From an uncultured Sphaerochaeta sp. (GTDB lineage Bacteria; Spirochaetota; Spirochaetia; Sphaerochaetales; Sphaerochaetaceae): a stretch of DNA of 64,000 nt. Location of the stretch: the NCBI RefSeq assembly GCF_963677315.1, contig NZ_OY781939.1, positions 992,001-1,056,000 on the forward strand, in the 5' to 3' direction. Shown here in pieces: positions 36,587 to 46,433 of the stretch. The position numbers and the translations under genes are program-made. Positions within the stretch are counted from its first letter, which is position 1, and each line of letters starts with the position of its first letter. Under the pieces are notes generated by a model. That model searched no databases. It worked only from the letters and a program-made list of their open reading frames with translations, and was not told where the DNA came from.

Positions 36587-39412
36587 CTAGGGGTACTTGA
36601 TCAATTCGCGGGGTTTGCTCCCATTGGGGGGCCCAACATAGCCCAGCTCTTCCATCTGCTCAACCATACGGGCAGCGCGGTTGTACCCTATCTTCAGACG
36701 ACGTTGCAAATAGGAGGCTGATGCACACTTGCGTTCAACGACAATCGCGAGGGCTCTCTCCATCAACTCTTCATCATCGTTTGAATCAGCAGCATCATCA
36801 TCACTGCTCTCACTTGCCTTCGGCTCATCGTCCTCGAAGAACGACTCGTCGATATATTCAGGCTCACCTTGCGAACTCACAAAGGCAACAACCTGTTCCA
36901 CTTCATTGTCACTGAGGAAGGAGCCCTGTATCCGTTCAGTTGCAGGACTGCTGCTGGACATATACAACATGTCACCCTTTCCAAGCAGCTTATCTGCACC
37001 AGGTTCATCAAGGATGATTCGACTATCGGTAGAACTGGTAACAGCAAAGGCAATACGGGTTGGAATATTGTTCTTGATCACGCCGGTGATAACATCAACA
37101 GAAGGACGCTGGGTAGCCAAGACCAAGTGGATACCCACCGCACGGCTCATGGCAGCAAGACGACTGACCTTGCTCTCCATGTCCTTACCAACAAGATGCA
37201 TCAAATCTGCAAATTCATCGATAACCACCAGGATATAGGGAAGTTTCTCACGGGCGAGGCGACTACTTTCTATCTTCTCGTTATACCCGATGATATTCCT
37301 GACACTTAATGCTTGCAGTAGTTTGTACCGTCTATCCATCTCATAGAGACAAAAATCAAGTGCCTTCAGGGTCTTTTTCGCATCAGTGATGACGGGAGTG
37401 AGCAGGTGAGGAATCCCATTATAAATATTCAACTCTACAATTTTTGGATCGACCAAGATCATCCTTACCTGCTTTGGACTACGCCTGAACAGAACCGAAC
37501 AGATCAAGGAGTTTACACATACACTCTTACCACTTCCGGTGCTACCGGCGATCAGGAGATGCGGTGCCTTGATCACATCGACTACCACAGGGTCCCCCAT
37601 CAGGCTACGTCCCAAGACCATGGGAATACCCAATGAAGCAGTCAACGAGGGGAGCATTTCGCGGAAACCAATGATATCCCGCTTGATATTGGGGATCTCA
37701 ACACCCACAGCTGATTTTCCAGGGATGGGTGCCACGATACGGACCTGGGTGGCAGCAAGTGCGAGGGCAATGTTGTCAGAAAGGTTCACGATTGAATTCA
37801 CCCGCACCCCTGGGGCAGGAAGCAACTCAAACATGGTCACAGTAGGACCACGTACAATATTGGTCAATTCTACATTTATATTGAACTGTTCAAGTGTCGC
37901 AACCAGAAGCTTCCCTTGGTTGACCGTCTGTTCATCGACCACATCACCAATCTGTGGATAGGTAACCAGGATGGATTCATCAGGATACTGATAGGTGATC
38001 CGCTTCCGATTTATCAGGGCACTTCCTTCACGCTTAGAGGAGAGACCACCCACCCCACTGGCACTCTCCAAAGGATCTTCTTCATGCTCCTTGCTCTCTG
38101 TCTGAACCGCTTCTCCCACCAGCTCACCACCACCAGTTGGCTGAGCAGTACTCTTGGGTGCAAAACCAGGTTCTGGAGTCATCTCAGATTTGGGAGTGAC
38201 AGGAAGTGGCGATTCTGTCTTTGGTTGATTGGGCCGGAAGAAGGGGTCGGCTACTTCCCGGTTGGGGGGGCGCTCCTCCTTTTCCTTTGGTTCATACCGC
38301 ACCGAGAGAATACGTTCCCTGACATTCATGTGTTGAGAGGGTTTGGCAGGAGGTTCTTCCCTCTTTCCTTGTTGCTCCTCCACGGCTTGAGCAAGCATGC
38401 TCTTTACCTTGCCTTGGGGTTCATTCCTCCGTGCATTGTTCTTCCTTGGGGCCTTTCCTACCGCTTCCAAAGCACCCTGCAGGAACCCTGAGAGCTGAAC
38501 TGGCTCTTTCTTATGCTTTTCCTCTTCTTTTGGTTGAGGATGGGTTTCAGCCTCTTTTTTCTGGGCTTCCAGTTCTCTCTGTTTTCTCTCCAGGTACGTT
38601 AACCCATTATTTCGTTTTCGCTCTTCCCCAAGTGTATGCAACGCTCCAATACTTACCTTTCCTACCTGCATCTCCTTCACCGCGATTGTATCCTCCAGCG
38701 GTGTTTTTCGGTCACTCGGGGTATGTTTTCTTGACAAACTCTCCAGGGAAGGAACATCGGCAATATGGGGAAACGCAACCTGTTGGTCTGCAAAGCTTAC
38801 CCCTTCAACAACCTCTTCGGCTTCTACGGGTTTCTTGCTGAGGGTAATGGTTTCCTCTTCGTCCTCAGGAGTTTCTTGGTCTTTAGAACTGTGTCCTTTC
38901 TTCCTTTCTCGCTTTTCTTTTTTAACCTTGCCCATCTCTGCTCTGGCTATCTTGTACCGTTTCATTCCGTCCCCGATTAAGGTGAGCATAACAAAGAGAG
39001 CCATTTCGACGAAGAAGATAAGCACCACACGGAAAGACGCACTACGAAGATCCTCCGGTATGGTTCGTATCAGGATTGGGCGAGTACTTCCCTGCATAAG
39101 ATGGCTAAGGGAATAGAGCGTATAGGCCATAATTCCGGTAAGGGGGATTAATACATAGAGAAAGCGATTTTTGACTCTGAAAGTAAAAATCATGATCGTC
39201 CAGAGGCCAAGCAGTACAGCAAGTGGCACGAGAGAAAAGGGTGCTGGGGAAACGGTAAAGGAGAAGAAACGATTAAGAAGGGAACTTGCCCAGGTGACTA
39301 CGCTGAGTTCAATTCCGAGAGGCGGCAAAACTTCCAACGCACCTACCAATAGCGTCAATAAGAGGCAAACCACCCCTGCAACAAGAGAACCTTTTCCTCT
39401 ACCTTCCTTCAC
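36587..39412 (-). CDS. ftsK: FtsK/SpoIIIE DNA translocase, 941 aa
   Basis: Moves chromosome ends across the division septum. Several membrane helices lie within residues 1-155. A long charged linker (about 160-430) rich in Lys, Glu and Pro follows. The motor has the Walker A motif in LLIAGSTGSGKSVCVNSLI, Walker B YILVVIDEFADLM and VLATQRPSVDVITG. The C-terminal gamma winged helix (about 875-941) carries SYLQRRLKIGYNRAARMVEQME, the KOPS-reading part. The start is a GTG with aaaggag upstream. It lies 43 bases after rsmG. Confidence 0.95.
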   Translation of the reverse strand: MKEGRGKGSLVAGVVCLLLTLLVGALEVLPPLGIELSVVTWASSLLNRFFSFTVSPAPFSLVPLAVLLGLWTIMIFTFRVKNRFLYVLIPLTGIMAYTLYSLSHLMQGSTRPILIRTIPEDLRSASFRVVLIFFVEMALFVMLTLIGDGMKRYKIARAEMGKVKKEKRERKKGHSSKDQETPEDEEETITLSKKPVEAEEVVEGVSFADQQVAFPHIADVPSLESLSRKHTPSDRKTPLEDTIAVKEMQVGKVSIGALHTLGEERKRNNGLTYLERKQRELEAQKKEAETHPQPKEEEKHKKEPVQLSGFLQGALEAVGKAPRKNNARRNEPQGKVKSMLAQAVEEQQGKREEPPAKPSQHMNVRERILSVRYEPKEKEERPPNREVADPFFRPNQPKTESPLPVTPKSEMTPEPGFAPKSTAQPTGGGELVGEAVQTESKEHEEDPLESASGVGGLSSKREGSALINRKRITYQYPDESILVTYPQIGDVVDEQTVNQGKLLVATLEQFNINVELTNIVRGPTVTMFELLPAPGVRVNSIVNLSDNIALALAATQVRIVAPIPGKSAVGVEIPNIKRDIIGFREMLPSLTASLGIPMVLGRSLMGDPVVVDVIKAPHLLIAGSTGSGKSVCVNSLICSVLFRRSPKQVRMILVDPKIVELNIYNGIPHLLTPVITDAKKTLKALDFCLYEMDRRYKLLQALSVRNIIGYNEKIESSRLAREKLPYILVVIDEFADLMHLVGKDMESKVSRLAAMSRAVGIHLVLATQRPSVDVITGVIKNNIPTRIAFAVTSSTDSRIILDEPGADKLLGKGDMLYMSSSSPATERIQGSFLSDNEVEQVVAFVSSQGEPEYIDESFFEDDEPKASESSDDDAADSNDDEELMERALAIVVERKCASASYLQRRLKIGYNRAARMVEQMEELGYVGPPNGSKPRELIKYP

Positions 39413-39455
39413 AACTCGCTCCTTTCTAGGTAAACACCCTTGCCTTCAGATGGTA

Positions 39456-40115
39456 TCAAATCTTTGTGAGAACGCAAAGCGTGCGATTTGCATCCAATTG
39501 GGGAACCGTGAGAGGGATATACTGGGCACTCCACCTACTTTTGCATTGTGATGCAACTTGGTCCAGCTCTGCTTCAACCTGGTCTAGCACGCCTTTGTAT
39601 GCACAGACTACACCACCATCACTGAGGATGGGGTCCACAAGATCAAGTATTTCCACCAAAGGCCTGAAAGCCCGGAAGGTAATCACATCGAACTTCTGGC
39701 GTACCTGTTTCAAGTCCTGGGAGACAATCTGCACCCGTTCAGAGAGACCGGTCGCTACAAGAGCGTTTCGCAGAAAATTCACCCGTCGCTCCATCCGCTC
39801 CACCAAGGTGAAGGAGTAATTTTCCAGAGCTATTGCCAAGGGAATCCCGGGTAGACCTGCACCTGAACCAAGATCTGCAAAGCAGGGGTTCTCATACTTC
39901 CGGGCGATTTCACTGATTGGAGAGACTGCGGCCAGGCTATCGAAAATATGGCGGATGACCAACTCTTTTCCCGCAGCTCCAACCAACTTGTAAACGGGAT
40001 TAAAAAGCTCAACCTCTGCAATATACCGCTGCAATTGGAGCAACTGTTCATCGGACCATACCAGTTGCATGGCATCGAGGCCTTCCTGTATCAAGGCAGC
40101 ATACTTACCGCTCAC
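39456..40115 (-). CDS. rsmG: 16S rRNA (guanine-527-N7) methyltransferase, 219 aa
   Basis: Class I SAM methyltransferase acting on G527 of 16S rRNA. The SAM motif is [15 protein letters not shown], and the N-terminus has [31 protein letters not shown] and VCAYKG are also conserved. The start is a GTG at 40115 with ggagga upstream, overlapping the end of mnmG by 11 bases. The mnmE-mnmG-rsmG order is widespread. Confidence 0.94.
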   Translation of the reverse strand: MSGKYAALIQEGLDAMQLVWSDEQLLQLQRYIAEVELFNPVYKLVGAAGKELVIRHIFDSLAAVSPISEIARKYENPCFADLGSGAGLPGIPLAIALENYSFTLVERMERRVNFLRNALVATGLSERVQIVSQDLKQVRQKFDVITFRAFRPLVEILDLVDPILSDGGVVCAYKGVLDQVEAELDQVASQCKSRWSAQYIPLTVPQLDANRTLCVLTKI

Positions 40116-41919
40116 GGTTTCCTCCCCTATCCAGATGAACGATCAAGAGGGCAATATCACTATTGCGAACACCGCTGATTCTGGATGCCTGTCCCACTGA
40201 GATCGGCATCACTTTTTTGAGCTTCTCCTTGCCCTCTGCACTTAAGCCATCCAATGCATCATAGTCAAAATCCTGACTGATATGGAGACTCTCCAGTTTC
40301 TCAAATCGGTTGATCTGTCGCTCCTGGCGGTTGATATAGCCTTCATATTTCACATCCAGTTCCACCTGGTAACGAATCGGCTCCTCAAAGGCAGAAAGTT
40401 CTGGAATCGTCTCCTGGAGGCTGGCCATGGTGACTTCAGGCATCTTGAGCGCCTGAATTGCACTCTTCTCGCCTACCTTCCGCACACGGAGCAGATCCTT
40501 TACCGTTTCCATCTTCTCCATTTTCTCCTGAAGACGGGAGAGGCTCTCTTCAGATTGCAATCCAACGCGGAACCCTTTCTCGGTAAGGCGCTGGTCACAG
40601 CTGTCATGACGAAGATTAAGCCGATACTCTGCTCTGCTGGTGAACATACGGTAGGGTTCCTTGGTCCCCATGGTTACCAAGTCATCAATAAGGACCCCTG
40701 TATAGGCTTCATTACGACTGAGCACAAGAGGGTCTTCCCCCTTGAGCTTCTGCGCTGCATTGATTCCTGCCATCAACCCCTGACAGGCAGCTTCCTCATA
40801 CCCGCTGGTACCATTTGTCTGGCCTGCAATGAAGAGATTCTCAACCAGTTTGCTTTCCAGGGAAGGGAATAAGGCTTGGGGATCGATGAAATCATATTCG
40901 ACAGCGTAGGCGGGGCGCATGATCTGAGCATGTTCCAAACCCGGAATGCTGTGAACAAAGTCCCACTGCACATCTTCAGGAAGGGAGGAGGAGATACCGT
41001 TTAGGTACATCTCCTCTGTCCCGATACCCTCAGGTTCCACGAAAATCTGGTGCCGGTCACGATCGGGGAATCGAACCACCTTATCCTCAATTGAAGGACA
41101 ATAGCGTGGTCCGGTCCCAATGATCTTTCCCCCATAGAGAGGAGAACGATGGATATTATCCTGGATGATTGCGTGGGTTTTCTCATTGGTCCAGGTAATG
41201 TAGCAAGGAACCTGGGGTCTGTTGATGCTGTCATAATCAAAGCTGAAGGGCATCATAAGCTCTTCCCCATCCTGCAACTCCATCTTGTCGAAATCCAGGG
41301 AGGACTTGCGTACCCTGGCAGGGGTACCGGTCTTCAACCTCCCCACCGGGAAACCTTTTTTCCTGAGATTCGTACCCAGTCCAATGGCAGCCGGCTCATC
41401 CAAGCGACCGTTGGGGGCATCATACTCTCCTATGAAGATTCTTCCTTCCATGAAGGTTCCGGTGGTAAGAACGACTACCTTTGCGGAGATGGTATGCCGT
41501 CTCTCGGTGATTACCCCCACAAGGCGCTTGCCGGTTGCATCGAGCTGGAGGTCGACAACCGTGTCCATGAACAGGGAAAGGTTATGTTCACGCTCCAGTG
41601 TTTCCTTGGCAAGTCGTGCGTAGGTGAACTTGTCAGCCTGGGCACGGGGAGCCTGTACAGCAGGACCGCGTCTCCTGTTGAGTATGCGGTACTGTATCAT
41701 GGAGTGGTCTATCAGGTGGGCCATCTCACCACCAAGGGCATCAACTTCCCTGACGATATTTCCCTTGGAGAGCCCACCGATTGCCGGATTACACGACAAA
41801 CGCCCGATTGCATCGAGATTCTGGGTGATCAAGAGCGTCTTGTATCCTATTCTGGAGAGAGCCAAGGATGCCTCAATACCGGCATGTCCCCCTCCCACTA
41901 CGATTGCATCATAATCCAT
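40105..41919 (-). CDS. mnmG: tRNA uridine 5-carboxymethylaminomethyl modification enzyme MnmG, 604 aa
   Basis: FAD-dependent subunit that, with MnmE, modifies U34 of tRNAs reading split codon boxes. The N-terminal FAD loop is [61 protein letters not shown] and [16 protein letters not shown] are family signatures. It starts 3 bases after mnmE and overlaps rsmG. Confidence 0.97.
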   Translation of the reverse strand: MDYDAIVVGGGHAGIEASLALSRIGYKTLLITQNLDAIGRLSCNPAIGGLSKGNIVREVDALGGEMAHLIDHSMIQYRILNRRRGPAVQAPRAQADKFTYARLAKETLEREHNLSLFMDTVVDLQLDATGKRLVGVITERRHTISAKVVVLTTGTFMEGRIFIGEYDAPNGRLDEPAAIGLGTNLRKKGFPVGRLKTGTPARVRKSSLDFDKMELQDGEELMMPFSFDYDSINRPQVPCYITWTNEKTHAIIQDNIHRSPLYGGKIIGTGPRYCPSIEDKVVRFPDRDRHQIFVEPEGIGTEEMYLNGISSSLPEDVQWDFVHSIPGLEHAQIMRPAYAVEYDFIDPQALFPSLESKLVENLFIAGQTNGTSGYEEAACQGLMAGINAAQKLKGEDPLVLSRNEAYTGVLIDDLVTMGTKEPYRMFTSRAEYRLNLRHDSCDQRLTEKGFRVGLQSEESLSRLQEKMEKMETVKDLLRVRKVGEKSAIQALKMPEVTMASLQETIPELSAFEEPIRYQVELDVKYEGYINRQERQINRFEKLESLHISQDFDYDALDGLSAEGKEKLKKVMPISVGQASRISGVRNSDIALLIVHLDRGGNRER

Positions 41920-41922
41920 ATA

Positions 41923-43251
41923 TTATTTTCCTACACAAAATCCACTGAAGATTGTCTCAAGAATATCGGAGGGGGTAACCTCTCCGGTCAACTGACCAAG
42001 ATTGTCCAGCGCCTCTCCCAACTCTACAGCAGTGATATCCAAAGGGATATCATCATCTACCAGATTGAGAGCTCTCTCGAGCGCCACTTTGCTTGCATCC
42101 AAAAGTTGGTACTGCCGCTCCGATTCAATGATCAGGAGCTCATCACCACTGATGGAGAACCCACTGGTCAGGCGCGTGGAGATCTCATGGAGCAAATGAT
42201 CCACTCCTTCCCCACTTTGGGCACTGATAGCCAACTTCCCCTTCGGTGGCTTTGCAAGATCACTCTTGTTGTAGACCACCAGGGTCCGTTCATCCTCTTC
42301 AGGTACATGCCCCATCATGGTGCTGTCAACAAGAAATACCACCAAGTCTGCCTGCCCAATAAGGCGTTCTGTTCGTTTAATGCCTTCACTCTCAATACTG
42401 TCAGAGCTCTCCCTGAGTCCCGCTGTATCGTACAGGCGAATCGGGATACCCTCGATCGACAGGTCGGCTTCTATATAATCACGGGTGGTTCCCTTTACAG
42501 GGCTGACTATCGAACGCTCCTGCTTCAATAGCAAATTAAAGAGAGAGCTTTTCCCTGCGTTGGTAGAACCGGCAAGCACAATCCTGGCCCCACTCTTGTA
42601 GAGCTTTCCTACCTGGTAAGTCTCAGAGAGGTGGTGGAGTTGCTCGATCAAATCAACGAGCTGGGCACGGGGAAACACAAATGCATCCAGCTCATCCTCC
42701 GCATAGTCGAGTTGTACCTCGACAGCAGCCATGACCTGCATCAATTGTTGCTTCAGGGAACTGATACGTTCCTTCAAGCTCCCTTCAAGCCGTCCCAGGG
42801 CAAGAGCCCTGGAGCGTTCACTCTGGCTCACCACCAGCTCCTGCACAGCTTCTGCCTGGGTCAGATCCAACCGACCGTGCAAGAATGCACGGAAGGTGAA
42901 TTCACCACCTTCTGCACTACGCATACCCAGTCGGGAAAACAGTGCCAGTATTTCCTTGATCACAGCAAGAGAGCCATGACAAGAAAACTCAATAGCTTCC
43001 TCCAGCGTATACCCGTGTCCTTCCGTATAAACGGCGGCAACAACCTCATCTAGCTTTTTTCCTGCTTCATCCTGCAGGTACCCATGCACCAAAGTGGCAT
43101 TACCAGCTTCTTTTAAGGCTTTAGGTCGGGAAAAACGAGTTGCAAGCAGTGCTTTGCACCCTTCCCCACTGACCCTTATGACCGCTAACGCGCTCTGTGC
43201 CCATGGCGTGGCAAGGGCATAGATGATATCGTCGGTTACATACTCTCTCAT
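41923..43251 (-). CDS. mnmE: tRNA modification GTPase MnmE, 442 aa
   Basis: Partner of MnmG. An N-terminal folate-binding-like domain starts IIYALATPWAQSALAVIRVSG. The G domain sits in a helical domain, with G1 GSTNAGKSSLFN, G2 GTTRDYI and G3 DTAGLRES. The C-terminus ends FCVGK, carrying the conserved Cys. I chose the ATG at 43251 by alignment with family members. The frame opens at 43293, but a likely promoter -10 box lies at 43259-43264, so the mRNA may be leaderless. Confidence 0.95.
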   Translation of the reverse strand: MREYVTDDIIYALATPWAQSALAVIRVSGEGCKALLATRFSRPKALKEAGNATLVHGYLQDEAGKKLDEVVAAVYTEGHGYTLEEAIEFSCHGSLAVIKEILALFSRLGMRSAEGGEFTFRAFLHGRLDLTQAEAVQELVVSQSERSRALALGRLEGSLKERISSLKQQLMQVMAAVEVQLDYAEDELDAFVFPRAQLVDLIEQLHHLSETYQVGKLYKSGARIVLAGSTNAGKSSLFNLLLKQERSIVSPVKGTTRDYIEADLSIEGIPIRLYDTAGLRESSDSIESEGIKRTERLIGQADLVVFLVDSTMMGHVPEEDERTLVVYNKSDLAKPPKGKLAISAQSGEGVDHLLHEISTRLTSGFSISGDELLIIESERQYQLLDASKVALERALNLVDDDIPLDITAVELGEALDNLGQLTGEVTPSDILETIFSGFCVGK

Positions 43252-43258
43252 AGGAGTG

Positions 43259-43264
43259 AGTATA
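43259..43264 (-). promoter_or_regulatory. Candidate -10 box of mnmE, in the divergent mnmE/epmA region
   Basis: Minus-strand TATACT with TTGCAA 18 bases upstream. The box is part of agtatact (43259-43266), which also gives a TATACT on the plus strand toward the EpmA-like gene. Only seven bases separate the minus box from the mnmE ATG. Confidence 0.4.
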
Positions 43265-43348
43265 CTGTTTTGCATGGTATGCTTGCAACACAAGCGGCCC
43301 TCTGGCTATGATGCACCCATGAAAACAGCAGCACAGCAAAGGAGCAGG

Positions 43349-44311
43349 ATGAATAGGGCAATCCGCACCTTTTTTGACGAACGTTCCTATACGGAAGTCG
43401 ACACCCCCATACTCAGCCCCACCCTCATACCTGAAGCCACCATCGAGAACTTTTCCACACGGTTTGAGAACCCCTTTCTTCCCTCCAAGGACCTCTACCT
43501 GGTTCCTTCACCAGAGATCTTCATGAAACAACTTATCGCAGAGGGAATCGGCAGTATCTACCAGATCAGCCATTGCTTCAGAAACAGTGAACAACTGGGT
43601 AATATCCACAATATTGAGTTCTCCATGCTTGAGTACTATACCGTAGGCGTAGACGAGAAGGACTCCATTACCCTGACAGAAGATCTTGTCGCCTCACTGC
43701 TGAGTGAAGACAGTCCACAGGACCTCAGGCCTCCCTTCAGACGAATGACCGTTGAAGAGGCAATGCTCACCTATACGGGGATTGACCTGAAACTCAACCA
43801 GCGACAAAGCTCACTTGCCAATGAAGCAAAGAGACTCGGTCTCTCACTTCCCCCTGGGCCAGAGAGTTGGGAAGACACGTTCAACAGGATTTTCCTGACC
43901 TTCGTTGAGCCAAACCTCCCCCAAGACCGCCCCTTGGTACTGGAGCAGTATCCAAGGCAGATTGCCTGCCTTGCAAAGGCTGACGGCCTTTACCGACGAA
44001 GGTGGGAACTCTACATCCGTGGTGTGGAGATCGCCAACTGTTATGACGAAGAGAGAAGCGAAAACACTATCTCTGCCTACTACCAGAGTGAGTATGCAAA
44101 GCTGGTGGAAAACAGGATGGACAGTGGCTCTGTCATCCCCGACACCGACCCAGCCCTTGCCCATACCTTTGCATCCATGCCCCAATGCTCAGGGGTAGCC
44201 ATGGGCCTCGATCGTCTGTTGATGTTGCTTATGGATAAAAGGAGTCTGCAGGGGGTGATTCTTTTTCCGCTTTCTGATATGCTGAGGAATGGCGATACGC
44301 GTAATTTGTAA
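43349..44311 (+). CDS. epmA: EF-P lysine ligase, EpmA/GenX-type class II LysRS paralogue, 320 aa
   Basis: A catalytic core of lysyl-tRNA synthetase without the anticodon-binding domain. Motif 2 is YQISHCFRNSEQLGNIHNIEFSMLEYY, RGVEIANCYDE is a substrate block, and motif 3 is CSGVAMGLDRLLMLL. EpmA attaches (beta-)lysine to a conserved Lys of EF-P. EF-P is encoded 18 bases downstream, which strongly supports the call. aaggag before the ATG at 43349 fits best. An ATG at 43319 would add ten residues that align with E. coli EpmA. Confidence 0.9.
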   Translation: MNRAIRTFFDERSYTEVDTPILSPTLIPEATIENFSTRFENPFLPSKDLYLVPSPEIFMKQLIAEGIGSIYQISHCFRNSEQLGNIHNIEFSMLEYYTVGVDEKDSITLTEDLVASLLSEDSPQDLRPPFRRMTVEEAMLTYTGIDLKLNQRQSSLANEAKRLGLSLPPGPESWEDTFNRIFLTFVEPNLPQDRPLVLEQYPRQIACLAKADGLYRRRWELYIRGVEIANCYDEERSENTISAYYQSEYAKLVENRMDSGSVIPDTDPALAHTFASMPQCSGVAMGLDRLLMLLMDKRSLQGVILFPLSDMLRNGDTRNL

Positions 44312-44329
44312 CAATACGAGGTAATACAC

Positions 44330-44893
44330 ATGATTAAAGCAGGCCAAATCGATAAGGGAACCGCCTTATTGATCAAAGGACAACCCTTTGTGGTCGTTGA
44401 CCGAGAGTTCGTAAATCCCGGCAAAGGCTCCGCCTTCGTACGACTGAAGATGAAGAGCCCCTCAACAGGCCAGACCTTGAGTGAAACGATGAAGACCCAG
44501 GATAACGCTGAAGACATCACGGTACTGGATCGTGACTGTCAGTACCTGTACAATGATGGAGAGCATTTCCATCTTATGTTGACTGACACCTTCGAGCAGA
44601 TCGAAGTACCGATGACCACGTTCCCAGACTATGAGTTCCTCATGAAGGACGGGGAGACCTACCGGTGCACATTCTGGGAAGAGCAGATGCTCGACATCCA
44701 GCTTCCCCCGAAAGTGGTCTATCTGGTTGCAGAGGCTGAGGAAGCAGTAAAAGGTGACACCGTCCAGGGTGCAACCAAGTACGTAACCACAGAAACCGGA
44801 CTGAAAGTCCGTGTCCCTATTTTCATCAAGCAAGGTGAGAAGATCCGCATCAATACCGAAACAAAAGAGTATATCGAGCGGGTCAACAGCTGA
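44330..44893 (+). CDS. efp: Translation elongation factor P, 187 aa
   Basis: Relieves ribosome stalling at consecutive prolines. The three-domain beta protein has the loop FVNPGKGSAFVRLKM, with the modifiable Lys at K32, as in EpmA-modified EF-Ps. The C-terminal domain ends VTTETGLKVRVPIFIKQGEKIRINTETKEYIERV. Its partner ligase is encoded immediately upstream. A hairpin terminator follows. Confidence 0.97.
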   Translation: MIKAGQIDKGTALLIKGQPFVVVDREFVNPGKGSAFVRLKMKSPSTGQTLSETMKTQDNAEDITVLDRDCQYLYNDGEHFHLMLTDTFEQIEVPMTTFPDYEFLMKDGETYRCTFWEEQMLDIQLPPKVVYLVAEAEEAVKGDTVQGATKYVTTETGLKVRVPIFIKQGEKIRINTETKEYIERVNS

Positions 44894-44912
44894 CCTAACC
44901 CTTACTCACAAG

Positions 44913-44933
44913 CCCCCAGGAAATTCTTGGGGG
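44913..44933 (+). terminator. Terminator of efp
   Basis: An 8-bp stem (cccccagg/cttggggg, one G-U pair) with a 5-base loop is followed by five T residues, 19 bases after the efp stop. Confidence 0.85.
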
Positions 44934-44940
44934 TTTTTCT

Positions 44941-44991
44941 TTGGACAATTCTGTCCTATTCAGACATAATATTGGACAATACATACCTATT
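44941..44991 (+). promoter_or_regulatory. Tandem operator-like repeats upstream of the second sugar importer
   Basis: The pattern ttggacaat, five bases, cctatt occurs at 44941-44960 and again at 44972-44991, 31 bases apart (about three helical turns). It lies 35 bases upstream of the -35 box of the importer operon. The first copy also contains the inverted pair ggaca/tgtcc. Confidence 0.5.
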
Positions 44992-45025
44992 ATCTTCTTT
45001 GTTTAAAACTGCTTACAGTAAGTTT

Positions 45026-45054
45026 TTGACATCTTGCACGCGAGCCCGTACACT
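45026..45054 (+). promoter_or_regulatory. Promoter of the second sugar ABC importer operon
   Basis: A perfect TTGACA at 45026-45031 and TACACT at 45049-45054 are 17 bases apart. The start would be about 25 bases before the binding-protein ATG at 45086. Confidence 0.68.
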
Positions 45055-45085
45055 ATAGGAAACACGAACAAAAGGAGTGATTTGT

Positions 45086-46366
45086 ATGAAAGCAAGAAAC
45101 GTTCTCATCACCGCCATGGTGATCCTCATGTTGTTGCCTGGTGTCCTCTTTGCCCAGGCAGCGGCCGAGGAAACTGATTCAAACACGATGCGACTCGCCT
45201 GGTGGGGCAACCCTACCCGCGACGAACGCACCTACAAGGCCGTCGAAATGTTCGAAGCCAAAAATCCAGGAGTCACCATTGAAACCGAGACAACCGGTTG
45301 GAGTGGCTATTGGGACAAGATGAACACCCAGGCAGCCGCAGGAAGCCTTCCTGACCTTATGCAGCATGACTATGCGTACATGCTCCAGTGGGTAGAGAGG
45401 AATCAGCTCGCTGATCTTACCCCGTATGTTGATAAGGGAATCATCGACCTCTCCAAGATCAATGACTCTTTCCTTACCGGTGGTAGGGTTGATGGAAAAT
45501 TGTATGGCATCAGCTTGGGTACCAACGCCGTATGTCTTACCTATGATCCTGCAGTTCTCAAGAAGGCAGGCATCTCACAGATCAACAGTGCAACCTGGAC
45601 CTGGGCAGACTTTGAACGCATCGCCCTTCAGGTGTACCAGAAGACCGGTGTACAGACAATCCCATTCTTCACTACTGATCCAAAGGTTGGTTTCGACAAC
45701 ATGATCCGGCAGACTGGAGCATCCACCTATGGGGAAACAGGACTCGGTTTTACCGACCCTGCAGCTCTACGTGAATTCTATGCAATCCAGCTCAGACTTC
45801 TCGAAGCAGGCGCTCTCATTAAGCCGGAAACAGCTTTTGTGACTGTCAGCCCTGAGGAAGGAGCCATTGCCAAGGGTGAGACTTGGGTTGAATTCATCTG
45901 GTCCAACCAGTTTGTATCCACCCAGGCTGCAGCACAGCGTCCACTCGAGATTGCTCTGCTTCCCAACCTCAAGAACGCAAAGGCAAAGGGTACATTCCTT
46001 AAGCCTTCCATGTTCTTCAGCATTCCAGCTTCCGCTGAGAATCCTGAACTTGCAGCAAAGTTCCTCAACTTCTTTGTCAACAACATCGAAGTTAATGACA
46101 TGTTGATGGGTGAACGCGGCGTTCCCATTCCTGATGATGTACGTGAGCACATGTCAACAATGGTTGACCCGATCAATAAGCAGATTTTCGATTACATCAG
46201 TCTTGCGTCCAAGAACGCAGGTCCGATTGACGCTCCCGATCCGGCAGGAAGCGGTGAGTTCCTCAAGATGGTACGTGATGTTACCCAAGAGATACTCATG
46301 AAGCGTGTATCCCTAGATGAAGGGGTTGCCAAGATCATGAGCAGAGGAAACGAAATTCTGAAGTAA
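45086..46366 (+). CDS. Sugar ABC importer substrate-binding protein, 426 aa
   Basis: Family 1 extracytoplasmic sugar-binding protein. It has a signal peptide (MKARNVLITAMVILMLLPGV, then LFAQAAAEE) and a mature start TMRLAWWGNPTRDERTYKA. YDPAVLKKAG and NPELAAKFLNFFVNN are typical. aaaggag gives the ATG at 45086. First of three genes for an importer without its own ATPase. The convergent GH105-type hydrolase suggests an unsaturated-uronate oligosaccharide or a related sugar as ligand. Confidence 0.92.
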   Translation: MKARNVLITAMVILMLLPGVLFAQAAAEETDSNTMRLAWWGNPTRDERTYKAVEMFEAKNPGVTIETETTGWSGYWDKMNTQAAAGSLPDLMQHDYAYMLQWVERNQLADLTPYVDKGIIDLSKINDSFLTGGRVDGKLYGISLGTNAVCLTYDPAVLKKAGISQINSATWTWADFERIALQVYQKTGVQTIPFFTTDPKVGFDNMIRQTGASTYGETGLGFTDPAALREFYAIQLRLLEAGALIKPETAFVTVSPEEGAIAKGETWVEFIWSNQFVSTQAAAQRPLEIALLPNLKNAKAKGTFLKPSMFFSIPASAENPELAAKFLNFFVNNIEVNDMLMGERGVPIPDDVREHMSTMVDPINKQIFDYISLASKNAGPIDAPDPAGSGEFLKMVRDVTQEILMKRVSLDEGVAKIMSRGNEILK

Positions 46367-46383
46367 GCGCAACGGTACACTAT

Positions 46384-46413
46384 GGGGAAGACCTGCTCCT
46401 GCGGGTCTTCCTC
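46384..46413 (+). other. Hairpin between binding-protein and permease genes
   Basis: A 13-bp stem with two G-U pairs around gaagacc/gggtcttc, with a 4-base loop, lies 17 bases after the binding-protein stop and is not followed by a T-run. It is in the same relative place as the hairpin at 11393-11420 in the other importer. Confidence 0.6.
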
Positions 46414-46433
46414 TATAGCCGGAAGGAGCATCC

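Noticed and set aside
41149..42531. 460-codon plus-strand frame opposite mnmG and mnmE
   Set aside because: It spans two certain genes on the other strand, and its composition follows their codon pattern.
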